Assembly (NCBI GenBank): GCA_041521345.1
Contig: JBGOHB010000001.1
Reading direction: 5' to 3' (one strand)
From: Virgibacillus_N oceani_A
GTDB taxonomy: Bacteria; Bacillota; Bacilli; Bacillales; Amphibacillaceae
Length of the DNA stretch: 64,000 nucleotides
A program made the position numbers and the translations under genes. Within the stretch, counting starts at the first letter, position 1, and every line of letters starts with the position of its first letter. The notes beneath the pieces are model-generated. The model did no database searches, was not told the DNA's origin, and saw only the letters and a program-made list of their open reading frames with translations. Shown here piece after piece: positions 1-9,105 of this stretch.

Positions 1-154
1 GTTCTTTACCTGTTGCAGCTTTCATGATCACTGCCCCTAGTCGCCCCAGATCATAAAATTCACTGTATTCGCGGCCAAAGCCAAAGCAGCCTGAAGCAGG
101 CATGATTGGATTTTTCAGGTTTAAACCCGGCAGTTGAATGGATAAATCTGTCAT
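1..154 (-). CDS. pyrD: Dihydroorotate dehydrogenase B, catalytic subunit (5' part only)
   Basis: Only the first 51 codons lie in the window; the gene runs off the left edge. The translation begins MTDLSIQLPGLNLKNPI and continues with MPASGCFGFG, the N-terminal start of the FMN-binding barrel of class 1B dihydroorotate dehydrogenases. The enzyme oxidises dihydroorotate to orotate and passes electrons through PyrK to NAD. Its ATG overlaps the pyrK stop codon (ATGA), which indicates translational coupling, as expected for two subunits of one complex. The assignment rests on this short N-terminus plus its position as the next gene of the pyr operon. Confidence 0.93.
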   Translation of the reverse strand, partial: MTDLSIQLPGLNLKNPIMPASGCFGFGREYSEFYDLGRLGAVIMKAATGKE

Positions 155-906
155 AAAGAGACCTCCTGTGCGTGAAAGACCGGCCCATCTTTACATATTT
201 TTTTGTATCCGTCTTGATTCGCTGTTGGAATTACACAAGCAAGGCAAGTTCCCACACCGCAGCCCATCCGTTCCTCCAGGGATATGTAGCCCTGTTTTCC
301 TTTCAGCTTCGCGGTAATGGACTGAAGCATGGGAACAGGACCAACCGAATAATAGCAATCAAAAACACCTATTTTATTTAAAACATCCGTGACAAACCCT
401 TCTTCTCCATAAGAACCGTCATCCGTTACAATAAAATTATTTCCAAGGTCATTAAACTGGTCTTCATAAAAAACGTATGCTTCGGACTGAAATCCAAGTA
501 TGGATATTACATTCACATTTTTTGCCCGTAATGTCTTCCCAAGATAATATAATGGAGGTACACCAATCCCACCACCTAACAATAAAGCGGTAGATCCGGG
601 TTCCAGCTCTGTCGTAAATCCATTGCCGCTCGGACCTAAGGCATTGATTTTCATGCCTGGCTTGTATTTAGCTAGATGACGAGTGCCTGAGCCAACAATT
701 TTAAATAATATCGTAATTGTTTCTTCTTTCTTATTTATATCTGCGATTGAAATCGGACGCCGCAACATATGATGATCAACACTTATGTGCAGAAATTGGC
801 CCGCTTCAGCAGTTTGGCTGATATATTGATTTTGTAACACCATTTCTACTGTATCTAAAGCAATTTCAAATGAACGTATGATTTTCATTTCTTCCTGTCT
901 TTTCAT
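151..906 (-). CDS. pyrK: Dihydroorotate dehydrogenase B, electron-transfer subunit
   Basis: PyrK carries FAD and a [2Fe-2S] cluster and moves electrons from the PyrD flavin to NAD in the fourth step of UMP synthesis. Visible motifs in order are a flavin-binding RRPISI (residues 49-54), an NAD-binding GGGIGVPP loop (111-118), and a C-terminal cluster-binding set of four cysteines (216, 221, 224, 238). The ATG at 906 overlaps the carB stop by ATGA and has a GAGG-type ribosome site about ten bases upstream. A second ATG six codons on (888) has an AGGA only five bases away and gives a length closer to the family, so the start is uncertain by six codons. Confidence 0.95.
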   Translation of the reverse strand: MKRQEEMKIIRSFEIALDTVEMVLQNQYISQTAEAGQFLHISVDHHMLRRPISIADINKKEETITILFKIVGSGTRHLAKYKPGMKINALGPSGNGFTTELEPGSTALLLGGGIGVPPLYYLGKTLRAKNVNVISILGFQSEAYVFYEDQFNDLGNNFIVTDDGSYGEEGFVTDVLNKIGVFDCYYSVGPVPMLQSITAKLKGKQGYISLEERMGCGVGTCLACVIPTANQDGYKKICKDGPVFHAQEVSL

Positions 907-3900
907 GATGAACCAACCTCTTGTTTTGTTATTGGTTTAGCGTGAAATGTCATAGAATCAATTACATTTAAAATGGCATTTGCCGTATCCAGATTTGTTA
1001 AACAGGCGATGCCATGCTCCACGGATTCACGGCGGATTTTAAAGCCGTCGGACCGCGGCTGTGTTCCTGAAGTTAACGTATTGATGACGAATTGCACATC
1101 CCCATTTTCGATAATGGATAGTACGTTCGGTTCATCCGATCCGATTTTTGCTACTTCCGTGACAGGTATTCCGATTCTTTTAACGAATGAAGCTGTGCCC
1201 TTTGTGGCAAATAATTGAAAACCGAGCTGATGAAAACGCTGTGCAATCTCAAGTGTTTCTTGTTTATCTTTATCTGCTACCGTCAATAGAACCGCACCTT
1301 CCTGCGGCACTGTCAAACCGGAAGCAACCAGGCCTTTATACAATGCTTTTTCCAATGTTTTGTCATAACCTATTGCTTCCCCGGTCGATTTCATTTCCGG
1401 GCCTAGAATCGTATCCACGCTGCGCAGTTTTTCAAAGGAAAATACAGGGACTTTTACAGCAACTTCGTTGTTCTCAGGCAGTATTTTCGTTTCATAGCCC
1501 AATGCTGAAAGCTTCCTGCCTAAAATACACTTTGTCGCAATATTCGCCATAGTTACACCGGTAATTTTGCTTAAAAACGGGATCGTTCTGCTTGCACGCG
1601 GATTAACTTCAATTACATAAACTTCATTATCCTTGATAATAAATTGGATATTGATTAATCCTTTGACATCCAGTGCTTTTGCAATTCGTGCTGCAGCATT
1701 CAGGCATTTTTGTTTCACATCTTCATTAAGCCTTTGCGGCGGATATACTGCAATCGAATCTCCCGAATGCACGCCTGATCGTTCAATATGTTCCATAATG
1801 CCTGGAATTATTGTAGTTTCCCCGTCACTTATTGCGTCAACTTCCACTTCTATTCCGGTAATATATTTATCAATAAGGACGGGATGATCATTGGTTACTT
1901 TATTTTTTGCTAAATAGGCAACTAATTCATCGTTATCATACACAATTTCCATACGGCTGCCGCCAATGACATAGGATGGCCTTACTAATACAGGATACCC
2001 AATCGCGTTTGCTGTCTCCATGGCATGCTCCATTTTTAGAACGGTTTTTCCTTTTGGGCGCAGTAAACCTAAATCATCCAGAAGTATTTCAAATTTGTCC
2101 CTGTCTTCCGCCCTGTCGATTGCTTCGATATCTGTTCCTAATATAGTCACACCACGCCGCTTTAGTCCTGCTGCCAGATTAATAGCTGTCTGGCCTCCAA
2201 ATTGAACAATGGCTCCTTCTGGTTTTTCCAGTTCAATAACATGCATCACATCTTCCAGTGTAAGTGGTTCAAAATAAAGCTTATCGGAAATGCTGAAATC
2301 CGTAGAAACTGTTTCCGGATTATTGTTCATAATAATAGCTTCATAGCCCATTTCCTTTATCGCAAGAACGGAATGAACCGTCGCATAGTCAAATTCAATC
2401 CCCTGTCCGATTCGGATTGGCCCTGAACCAATCACAAGAATTTTCTTGCGTTCAGAAGGTAATGATTCATTTTCATCCTCATAGGTACTATAAAAATAGG
2501 GTGTTTTTGATTCAAATTCAGCAGCACATGTATCTACCATTTTATAGACAGGTGTCATTCCTTCTGACAACCTTTTATTATAAATATCATCAGCAGTAAC
2601 ATTCCATAAGCGAGAGATATGTGAGTCTGAAAATCCACGTTCTTTCGCCTTTTCCAGCAAATCGATTGAAAATGGCTGCGCAGCAAGCTGCTGCTCCAAT
2701 TGAATCAACTTTTCCATTTTCACAAGAAAGAAACGGTCTATCTTTGTAATATCAAAGGCTTCATCTACAGTCATGCCTCTGCGAAGCATCTCCGCTAATA
2801 CAAAGATTCGTTCATCATCCGCTTTCTGAATTCTTTTCTTTAGTTTTTCATCAGATATATCAATAAGATTCTCCAGCCATAGTTCTTCTGTACCGGCATC
2901 AAGGGAACGTACTCCTTTGAGCAATGCCTCTTCAAAATTTCTTCCGATGGCCATGACTTCTCCGGTAGCTTTCATTTGAGTCCCAAGTGAACGGTCACCA
3001 GTGATAAATTTATCGAATGGGAACCGGGGTATTTTTGCCACAACATAATCAAGTGCGGGTTCAAAGCAGGCATAGGTCGTTCCGGTAATGGGATTCATAA
3101 TTTCGTCCAATGTCAGACCGACTGCAATTTTTGCAGCCATTTTTGCGATTGGATAGCCGGTTGCTTTTGAAGCAAGTGCTGATGATCTGCTTACCCGCGG
3201 ATTTACTTCGATAATGTAATAATTAAAGCTGTATGGATCCAGTGCAAGCTGTACATTACAGCCACCTTCGATTTTCAGTGCTCTAATAATTTTTAATGAT
3301 GCATTTCTGAGACTCTGATATTCCCGGTCACTTAAAGTTTGGGAAGGTGCAACCACAATGGAATCTCCAGTATGTATACCGACCGGATCAACATTTTCCA
3401 TATTGCAAACTACAATAGCCTGGTCATTTTTATCCCGCATTACTTCATATTCAATTTCTTTATATCCTGCGATGTTTTTCTCGACTAAACATTGATTTAC
3501 AGGGGATAGTGAAAGACCATTACTCGTAATTTCTCTTAATTCTGTTTCGGTGTAACACATGCCGCCGCCTGTACCGCCAAGTGTATAAGCCGGGCGCACA
3601 ATCAGGGGGAACCCAATTTTCCCTGCGAAATCAATTGCTTCATCTACTGTAGTCACTATTTGACTATCCGGTACCGGTTCGCCAATTTCCTGCATTAAGC
3701 TTCTGAATTTTTCACGGTCTTCTGCCTTTTGAATTGCTTCCAATGATGTACCTAACAATTCGATTTCATATTCAGCGAGAATTCCTGTCTCTTCAAGTGC
3801 AATGGCTAAATTCAAACCGGTTTGCCCGCCAAGCGTTGGAAGCAGTGCATCAGGATGCTCCTTACGAATGATTTTTGTTAAAAATTCTACAGTCAATGGC

Positions 3901-4100
3901 TCCATGTATACTTTATCCGCCACGGTAGTATCTGTCATAATCGTTGCCGGATTTGAATTGGCCAGTACAACTGTGTAACCTTCTTCTCTTAAAGCCTGAC
4001 ATGCTTGCGTGCCGGAATAATCAAATTCCGCTGCCTGTCCGATAACAATTGGTCCAGAGCCAATGACAAGGATTTTTTTAATGTTCGTGTTTTTAGACAT
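903..4100 (-). CDS. carB: Carbamoyl-phosphate synthase large subunit
   Basis: This 1065-residue subunit makes carbamoyl phosphate from bicarbonate, ATP and ammonia delivered by CarA. It shows the family's duplicated ATP-grasp architecture: each half opens with a KKILVIGSGP loop (near residues 8 and 555), and the glycine-rich YTLGGTGGG motif lies near residue 172 in the first half. The last ~130 residues form the MGS-like regulatory domain (ATKGTASF near 960). Length is normal for the family. It overlaps carA at its 5' end by 8 bases and pyrK at its 3' end by 4, so it sits in a tightly coupled pyrimidine operon. This is the pyrAB homologue of B. subtilis; no arg genes are nearby. Confidence 0.98.
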   Translation of the reverse strand: MSKNTNIKKILVIGSGPIVIGQAAEFDYSGTQACQALREEGYTVVLANSNPATIMTDTTVADKVYMEPLTVEFLTKIIRKEHPDALLPTLGGQTGLNLAIALEETGILAEYEIELLGTSLEAIQKAEDREKFRSLMQEIGEPVPDSQIVTTVDEAIDFAGKIGFPLIVRPAYTLGGTGGGMCYTETELREITSNGLSLSPVNQCLVEKNIAGYKEIEYEVMRDKNDQAIVVCNMENVDPVGIHTGDSIVVAPSQTLSDREYQSLRNASLKIIRALKIEGGCNVQLALDPYSFNYYIIEVNPRVSRSSALASKATGYPIAKMAAKIAVGLTLDEIMNPITGTTYACFEPALDYVVAKIPRFPFDKFITGDRSLGTQMKATGEVMAIGRNFEEALLKGVRSLDAGTEELWLENLIDISDEKLKKRIQKADDERIFVLAEMLRRGMTVDEAFDITKIDRFFLVKMEKLIQLEQQLAAQPFSIDLLEKAKERGFSDSHISRLWNVTADDIYNKRLSEGMTPVYKMVDTCAAEFESKTPYFYSTYEDENESLPSERKKILVIGSGPIRIGQGIEFDYATVHSVLAIKEMGYEAIIMNNNPETVSTDFSISDKLYFEPLTLEDVMHVIELEKPEGAIVQFGGQTAINLAAGLKRRGVTILGTDIEAIDRAEDRDKFEILLDDLGLLRPKGKTVLKMEHAMETANAIGYPVLVRPSYVIGGSRMEIVYDNDELVAYLAKNKVTNDHPVLIDKYITGIEVEVDAISDGETTIIPGIMEHIERSGVHSGDSIAVYPPQRLNEDVKQKCLNAAARIAKALDVKGLINIQFIIKDNEVYVIEVNPRASRTIPFLSKITGVTMANIATKCILGRKLSALGYETKILPENNEVAVKVPVFSFEKLRSVDTILGPEMKSTGEAIGYDKTLEKALYKGLVASGLTVPQEGAVLLTVADKDKQETLEIAQRFHQLGFQLFATKGTASFVKRIGIPVTEVAKIGSDEPNVLSIIENGDVQFVINTLTSGTQPRSDGFKIRRESVEHGIACLTNLDTANAILNVIDSMTFHAKPITKQEVGSS

Positions 4101-5193
4101 GCGTTTTCTCCCCTTTTTTCAATTGACTCGCGTCGATGATGTTTAAAAATTCATCAAATAAATGGCTGGTATCCTCTGGTCCTGGTGAGCTTTCCGGATG
4201 ATATTGAACGGAAAAGGCAGGATATCGTTTATGTGCAATACCTTCTACGGTTCCGTCGTTAAGAGATTGCTCGGTTAATTCCAGCTCCGTATTCTCAAAC
4301 GTTGCTTTAGCTACTTCATAGCTGTGGTTCTGAGATGTAATATACGTTCTCCCGCTGCGAAGATTCTTTACCGGATGATTGGCACCCCTGTGGCCAAATT
4401 TCAATTTCTCTGTATCAGCTCCGCTTGCCAGCGCCAGCAACTGATGTCCGAGACAAATACCGAACACTGGAATTTCTCCAAGCACATCTTTAATCATTTC
4501 CACTGCCTCGGGTACATTTTTCGGATTTCCCGGTCCATTGGTCAATATGATCCCATCCGGCTTTAAACGCATGATATTATTGGCGCTGTAATTGTATGGA
4601 ACAACCGTAATATGACAGTCCCTTTTCGTTAACTCCCTTAGGATTCCGTGTTTCATTCCAAAGTCAACAACTGCAATTCTTTTTCCTCTACCCGGAACCA
4701 CGTATGGTTTTATCGTTGATGTTTTTTTCACTTGGTCCTCTGGCAGTGGTGTGTTTTTCATTTCTTTCAACAATTCATCAGGGGATACATCAATATTTGC
4801 AATCATCGCTTTCATTGTTCCTTGCCTGCGGATGATTTTGGTCAATTTTCTTGTATCTATATTTGCCAGACCCGGAATATCATTTTCTTTCAAGTAAGAA
4901 TCTAGGCTTTCTTCGTTGCGGAAATTAGATGGTGTATGGCACACTTCTTTTACAATTAAACCGTGTATAAATGGGGTTACTGTTTCAAAATCATCCATGT
5001 TAATGCCGTAATTACCAACAAGCGGATAAGTCATCGTAACAATCTGTCCGCAGTAAGACGGATCTGTAATAGCTTCCTGATACCCTGTCATGCCAGTATT
5101 AAATACAATTTCTCCTTTTGTCGAACGTCCACTGCCAAAACTTTCACCGATAAAAATAGTGCCGTCTTCCAAAACCAGTTGTCTTTTATTCAT
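4093..5193 (-). CDS. carA: Carbamoyl-phosphate synthase small (glutaminase) subunit
   Basis: The 366-residue amidotransferase hydrolyses glutamine and channels ammonia to CarB. The N-terminal half is the small-subunit domain (opening MNKRQLVLEDG). The C-terminal half is a class I glutaminase with nucleophile Cys247 in FGICLGHQ and the His332/Glu334 pair in YHPESSPG. An AGGAGG site lies seven bases before the ATG. It is overlapped by pyrC at its start and by carB at its end, consistent with one pyr transcript controlled by PyrR. This is the pyrAA homologue. Confidence 0.98.
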   Translation of the reverse strand: MNKRQLVLEDGTIFIGESFGSGRSTKGEIVFNTGMTGYQEAITDPSYCGQIVTMTYPLVGNYGINMDDFETVTPFIHGLIVKEVCHTPSNFRNEESLDSYLKENDIPGLANIDTRKLTKIIRRQGTMKAMIANIDVSPDELLKEMKNTPLPEDQVKKTSTIKPYVVPGRGKRIAVVDFGMKHGILRELTKRDCHITVVPYNYSANNIMRLKPDGIILTNGPGNPKNVPEAVEMIKDVLGEIPVFGICLGHQLLALASGADTEKLKFGHRGANHPVKNLRSGRTYITSQNHSYEVAKATFENTELELTEQSLNDGTVEGIAHKRYPAFSVQYHPESSPGPEDTSHLFDEFLNIIDASQLKKGEKTHV

Positions 5194-6469
5194 TGCTGTC
5201 CTCCTGAAATACTATTTTGCCTTCTGCAATGGTGAGTACTGGCTGTCCAGCAACTTCCCATTGATGAAATGGTGTGTTTTTACCTTTCGAATAAAAATTT
5301 TCTTTATTAATTACCGTAGTTTTATTTAAATCAACGATGGTCATATCTGCAGCTGCATTTTCTTCCAATCTTCCATAGGGTAAGTCAAAAGTTAAAGCTG
5401 GTTTTATTGTCATCCATTCTACTAATTGATAGAGTTTAATTTTATTTGTTTTTACAAGATGTGTGTACAGTAATGAAAATGCTGTTTCCAGTCCCGTTAT
5501 TCCAAATGGAGCTTTAAGAAACCCTTGTGCCTTTTCTTCCTCTCCATGTGGTGCATGGTCTGTTGCAATAAAATCTATCGTTCCATCCAGCAGTCCTTCC
5601 AATAAAGCTTCCTGATCTTCTTTTGCTCGGAGCGGCGGGTTCATTTTGAAATTGGCATCGTCTTCTATAATGTGTTCCTCATTCAAAATCAGATGGTGCG
5701 GCGTCACTTCTGCTGTCACCTTGATCCCTGCTTTCTTTGCATCGCGGATCACTCGGACTGATTCTTTCGTACTAACATGACAAACATGATAATGACAGCT
5801 GGCTGCTTCTGCAAGCAGAACATCTCTCGCAATTTGAACAGATTCACTGAGTGAGGTAATCCCTGGTAATTCCAATTTTTCACTGACTTTTCCGTCGTGT
5901 ACTACACCGCCATAAAGAATAGTATTGTCTTCACAGTGGGCGACAATCGCCTTACCAGCGGCTGCTGCTTCCTTCATGGCACCAAGCATGAAATCAGCAG
6001 TCTGGATACCCACACCATCATCTGTAAATGCAAAGGCACCCTCATTTGCAATATCTTTTATATCCGTTAATTCCTCCCCTTGAAGATTTTTAGTTATGGA
6101 AGCATAAGGCAGGACCCTTACAGCTGCTGTTTCATTGATTCTTTCAAACAGCTCTCGTACCGTTTCCATGCTATCTGGCACTGGGTTCGTATTGGGCATT
6201 GCACAAACAGTCGTAAATCCGCCCCGGGCGGCTGCTTCCGTACCAGTTTTAATCGTTTCTTTATACGCTCCGCCTGGTTCCCGCAGATGAATGTGGACAT
6301 CAATAAATCCTGGTAATACCAATCTTTCTTTACCGTCAATGATCTTATCTGCACCTTCTTCAATAAAGGGTGCAATTTTTTTTATTTTTTTATCTTCAAT
6401 TAATATTTGTACTGCTTTCTCTTCATATGCTGAGGAAAGCTGCTTGACGTTTGTCAATAATAGTTTCAT
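5186..6469 (-). CDS. pyrC: Dihydroorotase
   Basis: This is a class I dihydroorotase of 427 residues that cyclises carbamoyl aspartate to dihydroorotate. The metal-binding motif is DVHIHLREPG (His59 and His61). Further histidine-bearing motifs AHCED, CHVSTKES and TPHHLIL follow, and the catalytic aspartate is in ATDHAPH. The ATG has a GGGGGA upstream and lies inside the end of pyrB, so the two genes overlap by 47 bases; overlap at this junction is also seen in relatives. The next gene, carA, begins before its stop. Confidence 0.97.
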   Translation of the reverse strand: MKLLLTNVKQLSSAYEEKAVQILIEDKKIKKIAPFIEEGADKIIDGKERLVLPGFIDVHIHLREPGGAYKETIKTGTEAAARGGFTTVCAMPNTNPVPDSMETVRELFERINETAAVRVLPYASITKNLQGEELTDIKDIANEGAFAFTDDGVGIQTADFMLGAMKEAAAAGKAIVAHCEDNTILYGGVVHDGKVSEKLELPGITSLSESVQIARDVLLAEAASCHYHVCHVSTKESVRVIRDAKKAGIKVTAEVTPHHLILNEEHIIEDDANFKMNPPLRAKEDQEALLEGLLDGTIDFIATDHAPHGEEEKAQGFLKAPFGITGLETAFSLLYTHLVKTNKIKLYQLVEWMTIKPALTFDLPYGRLEENAAADMTIVDLNKTTVINKENFYSKGKNTPFHQWEVAGQPVLTIAEGKIVFQEDSNE

Positions 6470-7352
6470 TTGTAATCCCCCACTCTTCCAGTAATTTGGT
6501 TATGATAGCCATTCTTACAAAAACACCATTATTCATTTGCTTAAATATTCTCGAGCGTTCACATTCAACGAGTTCCGTATCAATCTCCACTCCGCGGTTT
6601 ACCGGAGCAGGGTGAAGGATGATTGAATGATGTTTCATTTTACTTTCCCTTTCTTTCGTTAACCCGTATTCAGTTAAATAATTATCTATTTGTGAGGAGT
6701 CTTCATGTCTTTCATGCTGGGTTCTGAGAAGCATCATGACATCAGCTATTTCCGCTGCCTCATCCATCGAAATGTAAGGAAAATCCAGTGACTCATCTTC
6801 ATAGTCCGGTGCTGCACTTAAATAAACTTCAGCACCTAATCTTTGCAGGGCAAGTGCATTTGAATGTGCGACTCTGCTGTGTTTTATATCTCCTGAAATG
6901 ACCACTTTCAATCTATTAAACCTTCCGAATTCCTGGTAGATGGTCAGGAGATCAAGCATACACTGTGTCGGATGTTCCTTTTGACCGGCACCGGCATTAA
7001 TAATCGGAATGGATATTTTATTTTCAATTTCCTCTATCCAGTCATCAGACTGATCTCTGATAACAAGCAAATCAGCACCTATGGCTTCATAGGTTTTTGC
7101 CGTATCATATAGTGACTCCCCTTTTTTGGTGCTGGAATTTTCATTATGATGTTCCAGTACTTCCAGTCCCAATTTCTTCTGAGCCACGATAAAACTCATT
7201 TTTGTGCGCGTGCTCGGTTCAAAAAATAAGTTTGCTGCAAACAATTGTCTGTAAGGTTTAATAATGTTTCCGAAACGATACCTTTCTGCAGTTTCAAATA
7301 CGCCGTATAATTCTTCTACAGTTAACGCTTCAGCAGAGATAAAATGTCGCAT
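6423..7352 (-). CDS. pyrB: Aspartate carbamoyltransferase catalytic subunit
   Basis: PyrB condenses carbamoyl phosphate and aspartate. It has the carbamoyl-phosphate loop FFEPSTRT (near 43-50), the HPTQ motif and HPAPVNRG near the end. An open frame continues 29 codons further upstream, to 7439, but that stretch lies inside the attenuator hairpin. The real start is the ATG at 7352, which has a strong GAGGAGGAG site and gives 309 residues, the normal family size. The gene follows pyrR directly, without the uracil permease gene found between them in B. subtilis. Confidence 0.96.
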   Translation of the reverse strand: MRHFISAEALTVEELYGVFETAERYRFGNIIKPYRQLFAANLFFEPSTRTKMSFIVAQKKLGLEVLEHHNENSSTKKGESLYDTAKTYEAIGADLLVIRDQSDDWIEEIENKISIPIINAGAGQKEHPTQCMLDLLTIYQEFGRFNRLKVVISGDIKHSRVAHSNALALQRLGAEVYLSAAPDYEDESLDFPYISMDEAAEIADVMMLLRTQHERHEDSSQIDNYLTEYGLTKERESKMKHHSIILHPAPVNRGVEIDTELVECERSRIFKQMNNGVFVRMAIITKLLEEWGITNETIIDKRQAAFLSI

Positions 7353-7380
7353 GCCGCGCTCCTCCTCATTTTTAATAAAA

Positions 7381-7477
7381 AAAACTCTTTGCAAAGGTCG
7401 CAAAGAGTTATACATATCCTGTGGAAGATATGTCTTCAAAGCAACCTTTCAGACCTCACGGGATCTTTTTAAAGGTT
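7381..7477 (-). promoter_or_regulatory. PyrR-dependent attenuator between pyrR and pyrB
   Basis: Read on the minus strand, a PyrR-binding loop (GATCCCGTGAGGTCT, inside 7443-7476) is enclosed by AACCTTT/AAAGGTT arms. It is followed by an intrinsic terminator with AACTCTTTGC/GCAAAGAGTT arms (7383-7409) and a run of eight T. The loop fits the UCC-N-GUGAGG type bound by PyrR with UMP. Family knowledge: bound PyrR stabilises the anti-antiterminator and lets the terminator form. The terminator ends about 30 bases before the pyrB ATG, so it would control pyrB and everything downstream. Confidence 0.9.
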
Positions 7478-7481
7478 TTAT

Positions 7482-8024
7482 TCACTTTTCATAGATGGAA
7501 ACTGAATCTTCTTCATCGTTTTCTTTCAATTTCACCACCACAATTTCTTTATCCGAAGTTGGGATGTTTTTTCCGACATAGTCGGCTCTTATGGGCAATT
7601 CACGGTGACCCCTGTCGACTAACACCCCGAGCTGAATCTGTGCTGGTCTCCCTCTGTCCATGATTGCATCCATCCCAGCTCTGACTGTTCTGCCAGTATA
7701 CAAAACATCGTCCAGCAAAATCACGATCTTGCTTGAAATATCCTCCTGAATATCCACGGCTTTTAACTGGGGATTATCACTGCCTGCAGCTTTCTCCAAG
7801 TCATCTCGGTAAAGCGTAATATCCAGTTCTCCGACAGGCACGGATTTTCCTTCAATCTGTTTAATTTTTTCCTGAAGCCGCTTCGTAAGCGGAACACCTC
7901 TTGTCTTAATACCAACCAAAACAAGATTTTCCGCACCTTTATTTTTTTCCAGAATCTCATGAGCAACCCGCGTTAATGCCCGGTTCATTGCAGATTCATC
8001 AAGTAATTCCGTTTTCTTCTTCAT
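7482..8024 (-). CDS. pyrR: Pyrimidine operon attenuator protein / uracil phosphoribosyltransferase
   Basis: This 180-residue bifunctional protein binds pyr mRNA in response to UMP and has a weak uracil phosphoribosyltransferase activity. The PRPP-binding signature LLDDVLYTGRT is at 103-113. An open frame reaches back to 8132 through the leader hairpin. The start chosen is the ATG at 8024, preceded by AGGAGTGG, which gives the family length and the expected N-terminus MKKKTELLDE. It is the first gene of the pyr operon and is itself preceded by an attenuator, so it should be autoregulated. Confidence 0.96.
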   Translation of the reverse strand: MKKKTELLDESAMNRALTRVAHEILEKNKGAENLVLVGIKTRGVPLTKRLQEKIKQIEGKSVPVGELDITLYRDDLEKAAGSDNPQLKAVDIQEDISSKIVILLDDVLYTGRTVRAGMDAIMDRGRPAQIQLGVLVDRGHRELPIRADYVGKNIPTSDKEIVVVKLKENDEEDSVSIYEK

Positions 8025-8044
8025 GGTCCCACCACTCCTGTAAA

Positions 8045-8150
8045 TAAAAACCCCTTTATTCCATGAGGAAAAAAGGGGCTTTCGTGCATACTTTTGCCTA
8101 GTTGTTTCATTCCGGTTCCTTTTTAGCCTCACTGGACTTTCTTAAAAGGG
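8045..8150 (-). promoter_or_regulatory. PyrR-dependent attenuator in the pyrR leader
   Basis: On the minus strand the leader contains CCTTTTAAGAAAGTCCAGTG followed by AGGCTAAAAAGG (8118-8149), a stem-loop with the conserved AGTCCAGTGAGGCT core bound by PyrR. An intrinsic terminator follows (CCCC at 8075-8078 pairing with GGGG at 8051-8054, plus flanking A/T pairs) with a TTTTTATTT tail (8042-8050). The pyrR ATG lies 20-30 bases beyond. This is the first of the two attenuators seen here; B. subtilis has three because of pyrP. Confidence 0.92.
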
Positions 8151-8193
8151 CATTATTTAATTGCCTTTATTATTTCAAATATCGCATTCAATG

Positions 8194-9105
8194 TCAATAC
8201 AATTTATCAATATAGGCTAATATATCCTGAAAAGATTTGGGAGCTTCTGCTGTGAATTCCAACCACTCCTGTGTTTTTGGATGTGTAAACCCAATAGTAT
8301 TTGCATGTAACACTTGCCCGTTCGCCTCAAGTGTTTTGCGCGGACCATACTTCGGATCTCCGATTAGCGGGTAGCCAATGTATTTCATATGCACGCGTAT
8401 CTGATGTGTCCTTCCAGTTTCCAGCTGACATTCCACATGGGTATAGTCAGGGTAGGTTTTTAATACACGAAAATGAGTAACTGCATCTTTCCCATTATCT
8501 GTAACAGTCATTTTCTGCCGGTCCCTGAAATCCCTGCCAATCGGCGCATCAATAACGCCTTTCTCATGCGGGATTTGTCCATGTACTACGGCTTCATATT
8601 TTCGTATGATTTTTCTTTCGGCGAGCTGATCGGCCAGGCTTTTATGTGTGGCATCATTTTTGGCAACAATCAATAAGCCGCTTGTATCTTTGTCAATCCG
8701 GTGAACAATTCCAGGGCGTTCTTTCCCGTTCAGCGTAGATAATTTATCACAATGGTACAATAATGCATTTACGAGTGTTCCGCTTTCATGGCCGGCAGAT
8801 GGATGGACAACCATTCCTTTTTCTTTGTTAACGACCAACAAATCATCATCTTCATAGGAAATAGATAGTCCAATGTTTCCCGGCGAAATTTCCACCGGTT
8901 TAATTTCCGGAATTTCCCACGCTATATTGTCATCCGGCTGGCATTTATAATTTGCTTTTACCGGTTCACGATTAACGGTAACCATTCCTTTGGCAATCCA
9001 GTCCTGTACTCGTGCTCGTGAGTGTGCCGAATTAATCTCAGCCAATAATTTATCAAGACGTGTTTTTGCCTGTTCTTTTGTAACTTTGTGATGAAAAACA
9101 CTCAT
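8194..9105 (-). CDS. ylyB: RluD-family 23S rRNA pseudouridine synthase
   Basis: The 303-residue protein has an N-terminal S4 RNA-binding domain (about residues 14-60, TRLDKLL) and a pseudouridine synthase domain with the catalytic HRIDKDTSG motif (135-143, Asp138). Later motifs ETGRTHQIRVH and GYPLIGDP are typical of the RluA/RluD family, which isomerises uridines in helix 69 of 23S rRNA or similar sites; the exact target cannot be read from the sequence. The start overlaps the lspA stop (ATGA). The lspA-ylyB-pyrR order is the same as in B. subtilis. Confidence 0.93.
   Translation of the reverse strand: MSVFHHKVTKEQAKTRLDKLLAEINSAHSRARVQDWIAKGMVTVNREPVKANYKCQPDDNIAWEIPEIKPVEISPGNIGLSISYEDDDLLVVNKEKGMVVHPSAGHESGTLVNALLYHCDKLSTLNGKERPGIVHRIDKDTSGLLIVAKNDATHKSLADQLAERKIIRKYEAVVHGQIPHEKGVIDAPIGRDFRDRQKMTVTDNGKDAVTHFRVLKTYPDYTHVECQLETGRTHQIRVHMKYIGYPLIGDPKYGPRKTLEANGQVLHANTIGFTHPKTQEWLEFTAEAPKSFQDILAYIDKLY

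Noticed and set aside
7353..7439. N-terminal extension of pyrB by 29 codons
   Set aside because: It is encoded by the attenuator terminator hairpin, and a strong ribosome site supports the internal ATG at 7352.
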